The notes: generated by a model from the sequence alone, not told the origin. A DNA stretch of 64,000 bases from Deltaproteobacteria bacterium (GCA_024644775.1 JAHEHB010000001.1:1-64000), one strand, 5' to 3'; positions 18,472 through 27,848 are shown, numbered from the stretch's first letter. Numbers and translations are program-made.

Positions 18472-20388
18472 TTATTCTTTGAATATATCCAGCGGCAGTC
18501 TCCGCTCCTCGATGTGTTTTTGCACTCTGTTTAAAAATTCTTCGTGACCCACACCATAACGAACGATACCATCCAACGTACGGACAGACAACGTTCCAGC
18601 CTCCTTTTCCTTCATACCGATGGTAAGTATCAATGGAATTTTGTTAATCTGAGCTTCTCTAACCTTTTTGTTTAGACTCTCGGTTCGACTGTCTACTTCG
18701 GATCGAATGCCCGCGGTCTTCAGAAATTCATTTACCTCGTTTGCATAGGACACAAGGTTGTCATTAATGGGCAACAGTGTCGCTTGAACCGGTGTCATCC
18801 ATAACGGAAACTTGCCGGCAAAGTGTTCGATCAGAATCCCCAGGAATCTTTCTATGGAGCCAAATACCGTTCGGTGAATGGTGATTGGACGGCGCCGTTC
18901 ATTGTCTTTGTCTATATAGTAAAGGTCGAATCTCTCCGGCAACGACATGTCCAGCTGAATCGTTCCGCACTGCCAGGTCCGTCCCAAAGCGTCTTTAATA
19001 TGAAGATCAATTTTAGGACCGTAAAAAGCACCGTCTCCCTCATTGACGAGATATTCTAAACCGTAGGCGTCCAGTGCGGCGCGCAACCCGTCCGTCGCCT
19101 GCCCCCATTGTTCATCCGTGCCGATAGACTTTTCGGGCCGTGTGGAAAGTTCGAGATGAAAATCGAGGCCAAAGATACGATACATTCGCTCTTCCAGCCG
19201 CAACAGATCCAAGATCTCCTCTTGGATCTGCTCCGGGGTCATAAAAAGATGGGCATCATCTTGATGAAATGCTCGAACACGAAAGAGGCCATTCAGCACA
19301 CCGCTGAGTTCATGTCTGTGCACCAATCCCAGTTCTGCAGCACGTAACGGCAACTCTCTATAAGAATGGTGCTTCATACCGAAAATAAGCATACCACCCG
19401 GGCAATTCATGGGCTTGATGGCGTAATCTTCTTCGTCCACCCCTGTCGTATACATGTTCTCCCGGTAGTTTTCCCAGTGACCGCTTCGCTCCCAAAGGAA
19501 TCGCCTCAGAATGATGGGTGTCTTGACCTCCACGTAACCGGCGGTTCGATGTTCTTCACGCCAGTAGTCCAGCAATGTGTTCCACACAACCATTCCTTTG
19601 GGATGGATAAACGGCATCCCCGGCGCTTCGTCATGAAAGCTGAACAGCTCCATTGCCTCACCAATTTTGCGGTGATTCCGCCGTTTTGCTTCTTCTTGAA
19701 CATATAAATATTCATCCAATTCTTTTTTACTGAAAAACGCCGTTCCATAAATTCGCTGAAGTTGCGGATTGTTCTGGTCTGCACGCCAGTAGGCTCCGGA
19801 GACTTTCGTTAACTTAATGGCCTTGACAAACCCCGTATGGGGAACGTGAGGACCCCGACATAAATCGGTGAATTCACCATCTTCATAAAAAGAGATAGAA
19901 CCTTCTTCCAGATCTGCGATGAGTTCGAGTTTGTATGGCTCATCCTTGTAGAATTCCATGGCTTTCGCCTTTGAAACCTCCTTACGCTCGAAGGGAAACT
20001 TTTCCTTGATGATTTTTTGGATCTCCGCTTCGATCTTAGGAAAATCATCTTCTGATATGGGTTCCATGTCGATGTCGTAATAGAAGCCGTCCTCAATGAT
20101 GGGACCGATGGTAAGCTTTGCATCTTTGTATAAACGAAGAATCGCCTGCGCCATCACATGTGCTGCGCTGTGTCGCATGATATTCAATGCCTCGGAATCA
20201 CTGGTTGTAAGATACCGCACACGAGCATCGCGATAAATTGGTACGTTTAAGTCCACAAGCGTATCATCCAGCTCCATGGCAACGCATTTTCGCGTAAAAC
20301 CATCCGATATGCTTTTTGCCACATCCAGACCCGTTGGAGAATCGGAAAATTGCTTTATGCTTTCATCAGGAAATGTTATATTTATCAT
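18472..20388 (-). CDS. thrS: Threonyl-tRNA synthetase
   Basis: A class II synthetase charging tRNA-Thr. Starting at the ATG of MINITFPDESIK (GAGAG ribosome site about 6 bases ahead) the protein has 638 residues, the normal ThrRS length; an upstream ATG at 20433 would add 15 unconserved residues. It has an N-terminal TGS domain, an editing/SAD domain with the HSAAHVMAQA zinc-site histidines, the class II core with MNCPGGMLIFG (zinc Cys) and TIHRTVFGSIERF, and a C-terminal anticodon-binding domain from about residue 540. It appears to be a single-gene unit between the formate dehydrogenase and RNase D genes. Confidence 0.97.
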   Translation of the reverse strand: MINITFPDESIKQFSDSPTGLDVAKSISDGFTRKCVAMELDDTLVDLNVPIYRDARVRYLTTSDSEALNIMRHSAAHVMAQAILRLYKDAKLTIGPIIEDGFYYDIDMEPISEDDFPKIEAEIQKIIKEKFPFERKEVSKAKAMEFYKDEPYKLELIADLEEGSISFYEDGEFTDLCRGPHVPHTGFVKAIKLTKVSGAYWRADQNNPQLQRIYGTAFFSKKELDEYLYVQEEAKRRNHRKIGEAMELFSFHDEAPGMPFIHPKGMVVWNTLLDYWREEHRTAGYVEVKTPIILRRFLWERSGHWENYRENMYTTGVDEEDYAIKPMNCPGGMLIFGMKHHSYRELPLRAAELGLVHRHELSGVLNGLFRVRAFHQDDAHLFMTPEQIQEEILDLLRLEERMYRIFGLDFHLELSTRPEKSIGTDEQWGQATDGLRAALDAYGLEYLVNEGDGAFYGPKIDLHIKDALGRTWQCGTIQLDMSLPERFDLYYIDKDNERRRPITIHRTVFGSIERFLGILIEHFAGKFPLWMTPVQATLLPINDNLVSYANEVNEFLKTAGIRSEVDSRTESLNKKVREAQINKIPLILTIGMKEKEAGTLSVRTLDGIVRYGVGHEEFLNRVQKHIEERRLPLDIFKE

Positions 20389-20487
20389 TTTAAAACTCTC
20401 ACTGTATTGGGATTTTTCAAGATTCTCAGCCACAATCGACGAAAATAAAATTATTTAGAAAAAATGGCCCCTGGGGTCAAGTAAAAA

Positions 20488-21639
20488 ATGAATCATAACG
20501 GCAGTATAACATATCAATTCATTAATACACCATCGGATCTGAAGAAAATCTGTCGGGAACTAGAAAGAACGACCTGTGTGGCAGTGGACCTTGAAGCAGA
20601 TTCCATGTACCATTATAAAGAAAAAGTCTGTCTGATTCAGCTAACTGCAGGACAAACGCATGTGGTGATCGATCCGTTGGGTATCAAAAATATATCCGCG
20701 CTAAAACCGATTTTTGCACAATCAAATATTCAGAAAATCTTTCACGGAGCCGATTATGACGTCCGATCGCTCTTTCGGGACTTTCAGATATCCATACGCA
20801 ACCTTTTTGACACCCAACTCGCCTGCAGATTCCTGGGTATTCGGGAAACAGGGTTAGAAGCCGTCTTATGGCATCGTTTTAACGTGCGACTCGATAAGAA
20901 ATTTCAGAAAAAAGACTGGTCTCAAAGGCCGTTGCCGGAAGAAATGATTGCATATGCCATAACCGATGTGCGTTATCTGATCCCGCTTGCAAAGCAGTTG
21001 CAAAATGAACTAAAAGAAAAAGATCGTCTCGCCTGGGTTTATGAAGAATGCCGACACCTAAGCAAGGTAAGGCCCGCATCCAACAATACAGGATCGCTTT
21101 TTGTAAGGTTTAAAGGAGCGGGCCGGCTTGATCCGAGAAGTTTGGCAATTTTAGAAGCACTTTTACAGCTACGGGAACAGATTGCGGAACGCAAAGATAA
21201 ACCTCTGTTTAAAATTTTAAGAAACAAGACACTCATGAACATAGCGGTAACGAAAGCCGCTAACTTAAAGACTTTGGAAAAACGTAAGATTCTCAGCCGA
21301 AAGCAGATTGTCATGTATGGTGATGCCATCAAAGAGGCAATCGCCAGAGCACTTGCCCTTCCAACCACCATACTTCCAGAATACCCACATACGCCACCCC
21401 CTCACCAAACACCAGAGGTGCGAAAACGCATCCGCGCCCTTAATGCGTGGAGACACAAAAAGGCTACGGATCTAAAACTAGAACCAGGAATTATTTGCAA
21501 CAAAGCATTGATGTTTTCCATCTCCCAAAAAAACCCAAGGAACTCCGTGCAACTTGCCCAGATCAGAGAAATGAAATCCTGGCAGCGAGATGCCTTCGGC
21601 AGCGACATACTGAAAGTAACGGGTGGTGTCAAATTTTGA
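20488..21639 (+). CDS. rnd: Ribonuclease D
   Basis: A 383-residue 3'-5' exonuclease of the DnaQ fold. The catalytic acidic motifs are visible: Exo I VDLEADSMYHY near 33-43, Exo II FHGADYDVRSL near 88, and Exo III AYAITDVRYLIPL near 152. An HRDC domain follows (about 215-290, DPRSLAILEALLQLREQIAERKDKPLF), and a second HRDC-like helical region is near 305-360. In other bacteria RNase D trims the 3' ends of tRNA precursors and small stable RNAs. It is divergent from thrS with about 100 bases between the two starts. Confidence 0.92.
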   Translation: MNHNGSITYQFINTPSDLKKICRELERTTCVAVDLEADSMYHYKEKVCLIQLTAGQTHVVIDPLGIKNISALKPIFAQSNIQKIFHGADYDVRSLFRDFQISIRNLFDTQLACRFLGIRETGLEAVLWHRFNVRLDKKFQKKDWSQRPLPEEMIAYAITDVRYLIPLAKQLQNELKEKDRLAWVYEECRHLSKVRPASNNTGSLFVRFKGAGRLDPRSLAILEALLQLREQIAERKDKPLFKILRNKTLMNIAVTKAANLKTLEKRKILSRKQIVMYGDAIKEAIARALALPTTILPEYPHTPPPHQTPEVRKRIRALNAWRHKKATDLKLEPGIICNKALMFSISQKNPRNSVQLAQIREMKSWQRDAFGSDILKVTGGVKF

Positions 21640-21653
21640 TTTGTGATGATAGC

Positions 21654-21682
21654 TTGACAGCCAATTTCTGTTTCACTATGGC
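21654..21682 (+). promoter_or_regulatory. Candidate sigma-70 promoter
   Basis: TTGACA at 21654-21659, a 17-base spacer and TATGGC at 21677-21682 lie ahead of the small membrane protein gene. The -35 is perfect and the -10 is weak. Confidence 0.4.
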
Positions 21683-21726
21683 AGGATAATGGCGCATCGA
21701 AACTGAGTTATAGGAGAGTCACCGCA

Positions 21727-22020
21727 ATGAGCAAGCTTGAAAAAAGATTAATTATTTTCGCCATCTTATTTGTGTTTGTTTACATGGGCGCCATCGTAAT
21801 AACCGTGAAATCAAGAATTCAAGTGAAGGATAGAACAACCCGCATTGAATCGACGCTTCCAACTGAGGAGGAAGGGCGTTTGTTGTTGGTTGAACTCCTA
21901 CCGCCAATGGCCGTGTTATTTACGCTTGCCATATGTTTTATCATTGCAAAGAAAAAAAGAGGAAAAAAATATCATACGCTGGATGAATCGGATGATGGTG
22001 TAAACTCTTCGATGATATAA
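21727..22020 (+). CDS. Small two-helix membrane protein, unknown
   Basis: A 97-residue protein with a hydrophobic segment near residues 8-26 (LIIFAILFVFVYMGAIVIT), a polar loop of about 25 residues, and a second helix near 52-73 (LLPPMAVLFTLAICFIIA) followed by a basic KKKRGKK stretch and an acidic tail. The basic stretch behind helix 2 puts both termini in the cytoplasm. An AGGAGAG site precedes the ATG. The gene behind it (Trx-like/HEAT) starts 24 bases later, so they probably form one unit. I recognise no family. Confidence 0.6.
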   Translation: MSKLEKRLIIFAILFVFVYMGAIVITVKSRIQVKDRTTRIESTLPTEEEGRLLLVELLPPMAVLFTLAICFIIAKKKRGKKYHTLDESDDGVNSSMI

Positions 22021-22044
22021 AAATTAAGGGAAGATGAGCGAATA

Positions 22045-23064
22045 ATGGGGCTGAAAGAGGAAACAATCATTCGCAATTGGAACGAGGAAATAACCAATAC
22101 CATTGTTGTTCGTCTCGTTTTAACGGAGGATAAACGAAGCGGCGAATTTAAAAGATTCGGTGAGCGGCTATCTCGGCTGGCTTCGAAAATTCACATTCAG
22201 GAAGAAAAAGCCGAAGCCGCCAAATTGCCTGCCATTCAAATCGGCGAGAATATACGCTATCATGCCGTACCGATTCAAAAAGAGCTCGAGCCATTTTTAG
22301 AAGCACTCACTTTATTCAACAAATCAGAAATACCTCAATATCGAGATTTGGAAAAAATCAACATCCCTGCAACACTATCGCTTTATATCGCTTTGGAATG
22401 CCCTTTTTGTCCTGAGGCGGTGCGGAAACTACTCCCTTTGGCCATCAAAAATCCAATGATACGATTTGCCATCTTCGATGTCGCTCTTTTTGATGATCTG
22501 GCAAAAGCCGAGGGAATTCGGTCGGTACCGACCGCTGTGCTCGATGGTCACTATCGCTGGACCGGAAACCCACCGGTGTCGGATATCGTTAAGATGATGA
22601 TTCATCGCAACCCGGCCCAGCTCAGCGTTTCGTCCCTCGAAAGTATCCTAAAAGAGGGGGATGCAGAATCGGTTGCCAAAATGATGATACGCCACGGCCT
22701 GATCTTCCCGGCGTTTATCGACCTTTTAGTGCGTGACAAATGGCATGTGCGGCTGGGTGCCATGGTGGCAATGGAATCGGTTCTTGAAGAAAATGCTGAT
22801 CTCGCTGCCCAAGCGGCAACACCGATCTGGGATCGTTTTCAGACCGCGGAGAATTCCGTGAAAGGGGATATCCTCTATATACTGGGTAAAATCGGTGACA
22901 ATGATATGATCCCAAAACTGGAATCAGTTTCCGCAGACGCTGCAAACAAGGAAATCCGGGAAGCGGCTCAAGAGGCGATTGAAACCATTAAAAAAAAACA
23001 AACCACCGATACGGGCCGTGATGAAGATGACGGTACCTGCCGTCTTCCCGATTTCCTGGATTAG
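22045..23064 (+). CDS. Thioredoxin-fold protein with C-terminal HEAT repeats
   Basis: A 339-residue soluble protein. The middle (about 100-195) is a thioredoxin/glutaredoxin fold with the active motif CPFC (LYIALECPFCPEAVRKL), a cis-proline region RSVPTAVLDG and typical strand order; it resembles the PDO/AhpF-type tandem thioredoxin folds. The N-terminal 95 residues may be a second, degenerate Trx fold lacking cysteines. The C-terminus (about 210-315) is built of HEAT/PBS-like helical repeats (VRLGAMVAMESVLEE, GDILYILGKIGDNDMIPKLE) used for protein contacts. A role as a disulfide reductase with a docking platform is inference. A terminator follows. Confidence 0.75.
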   Translation: MGLKEETIIRNWNEEITNTIVVRLVLTEDKRSGEFKRFGERLSRLASKIHIQEEKAEAAKLPAIQIGENIRYHAVPIQKELEPFLEALTLFNKSEIPQYRDLEKINIPATLSLYIALECPFCPEAVRKLLPLAIKNPMIRFAIFDVALFDDLAKAEGIRSVPTAVLDGHYRWTGNPPVSDIVKMMIHRNPAQLSVSSLESILKEGDAESVAKMMIRHGLIFPAFIDLLVRDKWHVRLGAMVAMESVLEENADLAAQAATPIWDRFQTAENSVKGDILYILGKIGDNDMIPKLESVSADAANKEIREAAQEAIETIKKKQTTDTGRDEDDGTCRLPDFLD

Positions 23065-23088
23065 AAATTAAGGGGACGCAGAAAAAAT

Positions 23089-23116
23089 AAACCTGACCCA
23101 GAGGATCAGGTTTTAA
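23089..23116 (+). terminator. Hairpin behind the Trx/HEAT gene
   Basis: AAACCTGA and TCAGGTTT form an 8-bp stem around a 9-base loop, followed by a short T-run. It lies between two convergent genes and can serve both. Confidence 0.65.
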
Positions 23117-23140
23117 ACATTCAAACAAACGAGTCCATCT

Positions 23141-23932
23141 TCAGCCGGTAGGAAACGCCTTGCGAAAATCGGCTACTTTTTCTGCCGCCAGCGCAGCCAA
23201 GCCTGTGCCGTCTGCCATTAGCGTGATCATTTGGTAACCTTTATCGAAAAGCTGTTTCGCCTGATTCCAATTAAAAGAAATGGTACCTAAAAACTTATCG
23301 GTTTGTTGGACTTTGGCCTCAACTGTTGAAATGGCGGATTGCACCTCAGAAGCGCTCGGATCATACATGTGGCCATAAGACGTCGCAAGGTCCATTGGAC
23401 CGATAAAGATACCGTCCAGTCCATCAACCTGTAGGATTTCATCGATATTGTCTACGGCCTGACGAGTTTCTACCTGAGTGATAATCAGGATCTCATCATT
23501 GGCTCTTGTAAAATAATCCATACTATTCTGACCAAATCTTGCGGCTCTGGTACTGCCGGCGATCCCCCGAATGCCTTCGGGCGGATACTTACAAGCCTTT
23601 ACAGCAGCTTCGGCTTCTGCTTTTGTGTTTACATAAGGAATCAGGAGGCCGTATGCACCCGCATCCAAGATCCGTTTGATCAACACAAAGTCGTTCCAGG
23701 GAGCTCTAACGATGGGAACCGTATTGGTTCCCTCCATGGCCTGCATCTGTGCGAGCAGGGAGGGGATATCATTCGGCCCATGTTCCATGTCGATGATTAG
23801 CCAATCAAATCCGGCCCAACTCATTATTTCCGCTGATACCGGACTCACGATCTGAGCCCATGCTCCCGCGGTTTTTTTTCCTTCTTTCAGCATTCTTTTC
23901 ACATGGTTTTCAAATGGTTTTTTCTGATCCAT
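23141..23932 (-). CDS. HpcH/HpaI family aldolase
   Basis: A 263-residue class II (metal-dependent) pyruvate aldolase of the HpcH/HpaI family. Visible signatures are GFDWLIIDMEHGPND (base/metal region), PIVRAPWND, a metal-binding Glu in IITQVET, GIFIGPMDLATSYG and GTISFNW. Members reversibly cleave 2-keto-3-deoxy sugar acids or 4-hydroxy-2-oxo acids to pyruvate and an aldehyde. It is the last gene of a minus-strand operon with an iron-type alcohol dehydrogenase and a short-chain dehydrogenase, which fits an aldehyde intermediate being handled by the dehydrogenases. The substrate cannot be read from sequence. Confidence 0.88.
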   Translation of the reverse strand: MDQKKPFENHVKRMLKEGKKTAGAWAQIVSPVSAEIMSWAGFDWLIIDMEHGPNDIPSLLAQMQAMEGTNTVPIVRAPWNDFVLIKRILDAGAYGLLIPYVNTKAEAEAAVKACKYPPEGIRGIAGSTRAARFGQNSMDYFTRANDEILIITQVETRQAVDNIDEILQVDGLDGIFIGPMDLATSYGHMYDPSASEVQSAISTVEAKVQQTDKFLGTISFNWNQAKQLFDKGYQMITLMADGTGLAALAAEKVADFRKAFPTG

Positions 23933-23991
23933 TTACAGCCTCCAGTTTTTTAAGTTTTTTTCTCTTTGGCTGGACAGTATTCCACGATCCT

Positions 23992-24762
23992 TCACTGTGC
24001 CGTCCAGCCGCCATCAATTAAAAGCGTGTGTCCGGTTACCAAATCGGATGCATCGGATGCAAGATAGATCACCGCTCCAATCACATCTTGCGGTTTACCC
24101 ACTCGGCCCAGGGGAATATTGTCCAATACGTATTCACGGAAGCCTTCCTTTTCGAACATAGGCTTGGTAAAAGGGGTCTCGATAAAGGTGGGGGCGACGG
24201 CATTGACGTTAATATTGTACTTGGCCCACTCGATTGCCAGCACTCGGGTCAGTTGATTGACACCGCCTTTACTGGAACAATAGGCAGCCCGTTGAAGCAG
24301 CCCCACGCTACCGGCCTGGGACGAAACATTGATGATCTTCCCCTTTTTCTGCCGAATCATCACCTTACCCACGGCCTGGGCACAAAAAAACAACCCCTTA
24401 AGATTGGTGGCCATTACGCGATCCCAAGCATCTTCCGTGACATCGATTGCCCACTGGGGAATATTGATGCCGGCATTGTTCACCAGAATATCAACACGTC
24501 CATATTCGTCCACAGCTTCTTTTACCGTTTCCTGAATTTCAGAAATCTTTTGGATATCCATCTCCTTGACGACAACGCGCCGGCCAATACGTCTGACCTC
24601 TTCGGCAACCGCTTCGAGTTCCGGCATCGTTCGGCTGCATAACGCCAAATCGGCCCCATATTTGGCCAAGGCCAGGGCGATATGATATCCTATCCCTCTT
24701 CCGGCTCCAGTTACGATGGCGACCTTTTTCGAAAGATCAAACTCCTTTTGATTCGGATCCAT
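23992..24762 (-). CDS. Short-chain dehydrogenase/reductase (SDR)
   Basis: A classical SDR of about 256 residues: cofactor motif VTGAGRGIGYH near residue 18, NNAG near 95, catalytic Ser in NVSSQAG, and YCSSKGG (Tyr/Lys) near 162. The C-terminal VTGHTLLIDGGWTAQ is typical. The start ATGGATCCG has AAGGG 10-11 bases ahead; the open frame reaches 24807, which would overlap the upstream dehydrogenase by 32 bases and add a basic stretch, so I prefer the internal ATG. It sits between Fe-ADH and aldolase genes. The best guess is a sugar-acid or diol oxidoreductase. Confidence 0.9.
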   Translation of the reverse strand: MDPNQKEFDLSKKVAIVTGAGRGIGYHIALALAKYGADLALCSRTMPELEAVAEEVRRIGRRVVVKEMDIQKISEIQETVKEAVDEYGRVDILVNNAGINIPQWAIDVTEDAWDRVMATNLKGLFFCAQAVGKVMIRQKKGKIINVSSQAGSVGLLQRAAYCSSKGGVNQLTRVLAIEWAKYNINVNAVAPTFIETPFTKPMFEKEGFREYVLDNIPLGRVGKPQDVIGAVIYLASDASDLVTGHTLLIDGGWTAQ

Positions 24763-24775
24763 AGAAAGTATTCCC

Positions 24776-25936
24776 TTAAAAGGCGTTCTCATAAATCGTT
24801 TCTGCATCCTCAGCGGTCATCAAACGAGGATTGTTTCCCATCAGCCGGGTGACTTCCATCGCCGCCTTGGCCATATCCGCAATGGCATCTTTTGGAATCC
24901 CGAGCGCTGTTAGAGATTGCGGAATCTTAAGATCTTTGTAGAGCGATTTTACTGTTTTGGCAGCATGATGGGCCTGTTCAAGCGGTGTCAGATGTTCCAC
25001 TTTCTCTCCCATCAATCGTGCAATTTCAGAGAATCTTGGAATACTTCCCATGGCATTGAATTCCATTACATAAGGAAGTAGCAATCCATTGGCTACACCG
25101 TGGGCTACATGGAATTGTCCTCCCAAAGGATATGCAAGGGCATGGACGGCGGTCACTCCCGAGTTGGCAATAGCGATGCCGGCATAAAAGCTTCCGATGG
25201 CCATATCATAACGGGCCTCCAGATTCGTTCCGTCTGCCACAGCGGTTCTAAGACTCCGACCAATCATGATAATCGCCTCTTTGGCAAACAGATCGGAGAG
25301 GATGTTTGCCTTGTTGGATGTGTAACATTCGATGGCATGGGTCAGTGCATCAATACCGCTGGATGAGGTGACGGTGTCCGGCATCGAGACGGTTAAAAGC
25401 GGATCGACAATGGCCAGCCGGGGAAGAATATAAGGACTCACAACCGCCTTTTTCAGATTTGCCTCTGTATCGGTGAGTATGGCATTTGGGGTTACCTCAG
25501 CACCGGTCCCAGCGGTGGTTGGTATCAGGATAGCGGGGGTACCAGGATTCTTAACCAAATTGATGCCGAGAAAGTCATGGATTGTCCCGGGATTCGTGCA
25601 CATGACGGACGCCACCGAAGCGATATCCATCGAGCTACCGCCTCCTAACCCAACGATAAGGTCGTATTTACCCCGTTTTGCCATTTCAACACAGGCTTCC
25701 CCACAGGCAATATCCGGATCGGATATCACCCCATCGAATACATCGACCCCAATGTTCTCATTTTTTAGTTGATCCTTGATCTTTTGATCCACACCCGAAG
25801 CGATTACGCCTTTATCGGTTACTAAAAGCGCCTGTTTTGCTTCCAAGCCCCTTGCCTCTTCTCCCAGTTTTTCGATGGCCCCCATACCCGCAAAAATAAG
25901 ACCGGGAACTCTAAAACTCATAATCTTTGTATCCAT
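24776..25936 (-). CDS. Iron-containing alcohol dehydrogenase
   Basis: A 386-residue group III alcohol dehydrogenase. The NAD site is GLGGGSSMDIASV near residue 96 and PTTAGTGAEVTPNA is near 140. The metal-binding region includes GIDALTHAIECYTS, and HVAHGVANGLLLPYVMEFN supplies the iron-ligand histidines. The family oxidises or reduces short alcohols, diols and lactaldehyde. It is the first gene of a three-gene operon (Fe-ADH, SDR, aldolase). The order suggests a pathway splitting a hydroxy-keto acid to pyruvate and an aldehyde that this enzyme reduces or the reverse; this is inference. Confidence 0.92.
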   Translation of the reverse strand: MDTKIMSFRVPGLIFAGMGAIEKLGEEARGLEAKQALLVTDKGVIASGVDQKIKDQLKNENIGVDVFDGVISDPDIACGEACVEMAKRGKYDLIVGLGGGSSMDIASVASVMCTNPGTIHDFLGINLVKNPGTPAILIPTTAGTGAEVTPNAILTDTEANLKKAVVSPYILPRLAIVDPLLTVSMPDTVTSSSGIDALTHAIECYTSNKANILSDLFAKEAIIMIGRSLRTAVADGTNLEARYDMAIGSFYAGIAIANSGVTAVHALAYPLGGQFHVAHGVANGLLLPYVMEFNAMGSIPRFSEIARLMGEKVEHLTPLEQAHHAAKTVKSLYKDLKIPQSLTALGIPKDAIADMAKAAMEVTRLMGNNPRLMTAEDAETIYENAF

Positions 25937-26266
25937 CGCAATGCCTCCATTGATAGTTTAGGTTAATAAAACTGATAATTTGAGTCTACAAAAAGCAACG
26001 TTATCTGTCGCATGATTTTTATAATTTTTCAATAACATGACGCGTAAAATCGGAAAAAGAAACGGTGGTTTTTGGGTTGCGTATCTTTTATTATTGATTA
26101 AACAGCGGATGAAAGGGAAACACGGTGGAAAAAAGGATCACATTCCAGACTAGTGAAAAAGATACTTCCAGAATGGAGCCCTTCTGCGAGTGTTGAACAG
26201 ATCAAAAGGGCCGATCACTTTTAGAGTGGTTATCTCGGCGAGCTCGAATCCCTCTAATGTCGCCGC
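25937..26266. other. Intergenic region upstream of the Fe-ADH operon
   Basis: About 330 bases without a credible gene. It should contain the Fe-ADH promoter (minus strand) and the 3' end of the lysK transcript. A stem of GCGGCGA/TCGCCGA type lies at about 26233-26266 just behind the lysK stop and could end that transcript. I see no sigma-54 motif. Confidence 0.4.
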
Positions 26267-27835
26267 TTAGCCGCGACTCGCAGTTTCCAATAAATCGAGC
26301 ATTTTTTCTTTCCCCACAAGCCGGATAAATGTCCCAAAGCGGGGTCCGCGATCTTGACCCAGAACAACCTCATAAAATGTTTTGAATAGATTTTTAGGGG
26401 AGACTTCAAATTTACGCGCGACATTGAAAGGAATCGTTTGAAGTCCGTTTTCATCATCCCCGTCATATGCAACGAGTGTATCATAAAGGCTTTTAAGGAT
26501 TTCTCTTTCTTCTTCAGTGGGCGTGCGATACTCCTTATTCGGTAAAATAATACCCCGATAATAGGACATTGCGCGCTTCACCAGATCCTCTATAATGGCA
26601 GCAAACTTATCTATCGAAGCGTCGTATCGCTTAAGGTATTCCATAATTAAATCGATGTCATCGGTTCCCACAGCAGATATAAGGTTATTGATCAGGGAAA
26701 AGGTTACTGAAGTTCGATAAGAAGGAATATTTGTTCCTTTGTTAAAAAGATGCCATATGGCCGAATCCGGTTGTTTCCTTGAATCCAACGTCTCATAATT
26801 ATTAAGACCCGAAAGATAATCATCCACCGACTTTGGAACAATTCCCCAAAATAACCGTTTTGCTTGGTGGGGGTTTTGAAAAATGTAGTAGAGTAGCGAC
26901 TCTAACGGAGCGTAGCTTGCCCAAGAATCGATCGTTAGTCCCTTTCCGACACTCTTAGAAATCTTCCGTCCTTCTTCATCCAGAAAAAGTTCATAGAAAA
27001 ATCCTGCCGGTGGCTGCTTGCCCATCAATCGAACAATCTTACCCGACAGCTTTGCCGATTCGATCAAGTCTTTTCCATACATTTCGTAGCCGATATCGTA
27101 AGCGTACCATCTTAACGCCCAATCTATTTTCCAACCCACTTTGACGTTTCCATTAAATATCGATATCGTCCCGCTATGCCCGCACTTTTTAACGAGTCCT
27201 TCTTCTCTATCACAGGTATAATCAATCGTATTATCCTTAGAGTCATAACCGATCACCCGCGTACTATAAATCCGAGCACATTTTTCACACACTGGGAAAA
27301 ACGGAGACCAGCCTGCCTGTTTCTCTTCACTCATCGTTGGAAGGATAATCGCTTTTACGTCTTCTACTTTTTTTAGAATAATCTCTAAACCTTCATTAAA
27401 ATCACCCTGGGTGTACGCTTCATAAGAACTTTGAAAGGTATAATCAAAATGGTAGCTATCCAGAAAATCTTTCAATTTATTGTTCATATATGCGCTGTAA
27501 CTCTCACATTCGCCAAACGGATCCGGAATATAACAAAGCGGTTTTCCCAAATTGTCCGCCAACATTTCCTGTTGGGGCATATTCAGAGGGACCTTTCTCA
27601 ACCCATCCATATCGTCGCTAAAGGCAATTAATTGTGTCGGCCACTTCGTCGAGAATTCAAACGCATGACGGACCCAAGTTGTCCGGGCTACTTCCGCAAA
27701 TGTTCCGATATGCGGCATACCGCTGGGGCCGAAACCGGTCTCAAACCTTACGGGAGTATTCGGCGCCTGTTTAAAACGCTGCCTTAACTTTTGTGCCTCT
27801 TTAAAAGGCCATGATTTATAGGTAGGAGTTGTCAT
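26267..27835 (-). CDS. lysK: Lysyl-tRNA synthetase, class I
   Basis: A 522-residue class I LysRS, the archaeal-type enzyme unrelated to the usual bacterial class II LysS. The HIGH-type motif reads GFGPSGMPHIGTFAEVART near residue 34, and the KMSKS-type motif reads GRKISKSVGKGL near 284. Cysteines in VCEKCARIY and CDREEGLVKKCGHSG are zinc-ribbon candidates. It charges tRNA-Lys. The ribosome site AGGA lies between the ATG and the edge of a repeat element only 13 bases upstream, so the native promoter is either inside that element or beyond it. Confidence 0.93.
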   Translation of the reverse strand: MTTPTYKSWPFKEAQKLRQRFKQAPNTPVRFETGFGPSGMPHIGTFAEVARTTWVRHAFEFSTKWPTQLIAFSDDMDGLRKVPLNMPQQEMLADNLGKPLCYIPDPFGECESYSAYMNNKLKDFLDSYHFDYTFQSSYEAYTQGDFNEGLEIILKKVEDVKAIILPTMSEEKQAGWSPFFPVCEKCARIYSTRVIGYDSKDNTIDYTCDREEGLVKKCGHSGTISIFNGNVKVGWKIDWALRWYAYDIGYEMYGKDLIESAKLSGKIVRLMGKQPPAGFFYELFLDEEGRKISKSVGKGLTIDSWASYAPLESLLYYIFQNPHQAKRLFWGIVPKSVDDYLSGLNNYETLDSRKQPDSAIWHLFNKGTNIPSYRTSVTFSLINNLISAVGTDDIDLIMEYLKRYDASIDKFAAIIEDLVKRAMSYYRGIILPNKEYRTPTEEEREILKSLYDTLVAYDGDDENGLQTIPFNVARKFEVSPKNLFKTFYEVVLGQDRGPRFGTFIRLVGKEKMLDLLETASRG

Positions 27836-27848
27836 TAAATTTTCCTAA

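Noticed and set aside
26205..26275. tRNA-like words (CTCGAATCC) near the lysK 3' end
   Set aside because: The flanking bases do not form the T-arm, acceptor stem or anticodon arm; only a simple GCGGCGA/TCGCCGA stem is supported.
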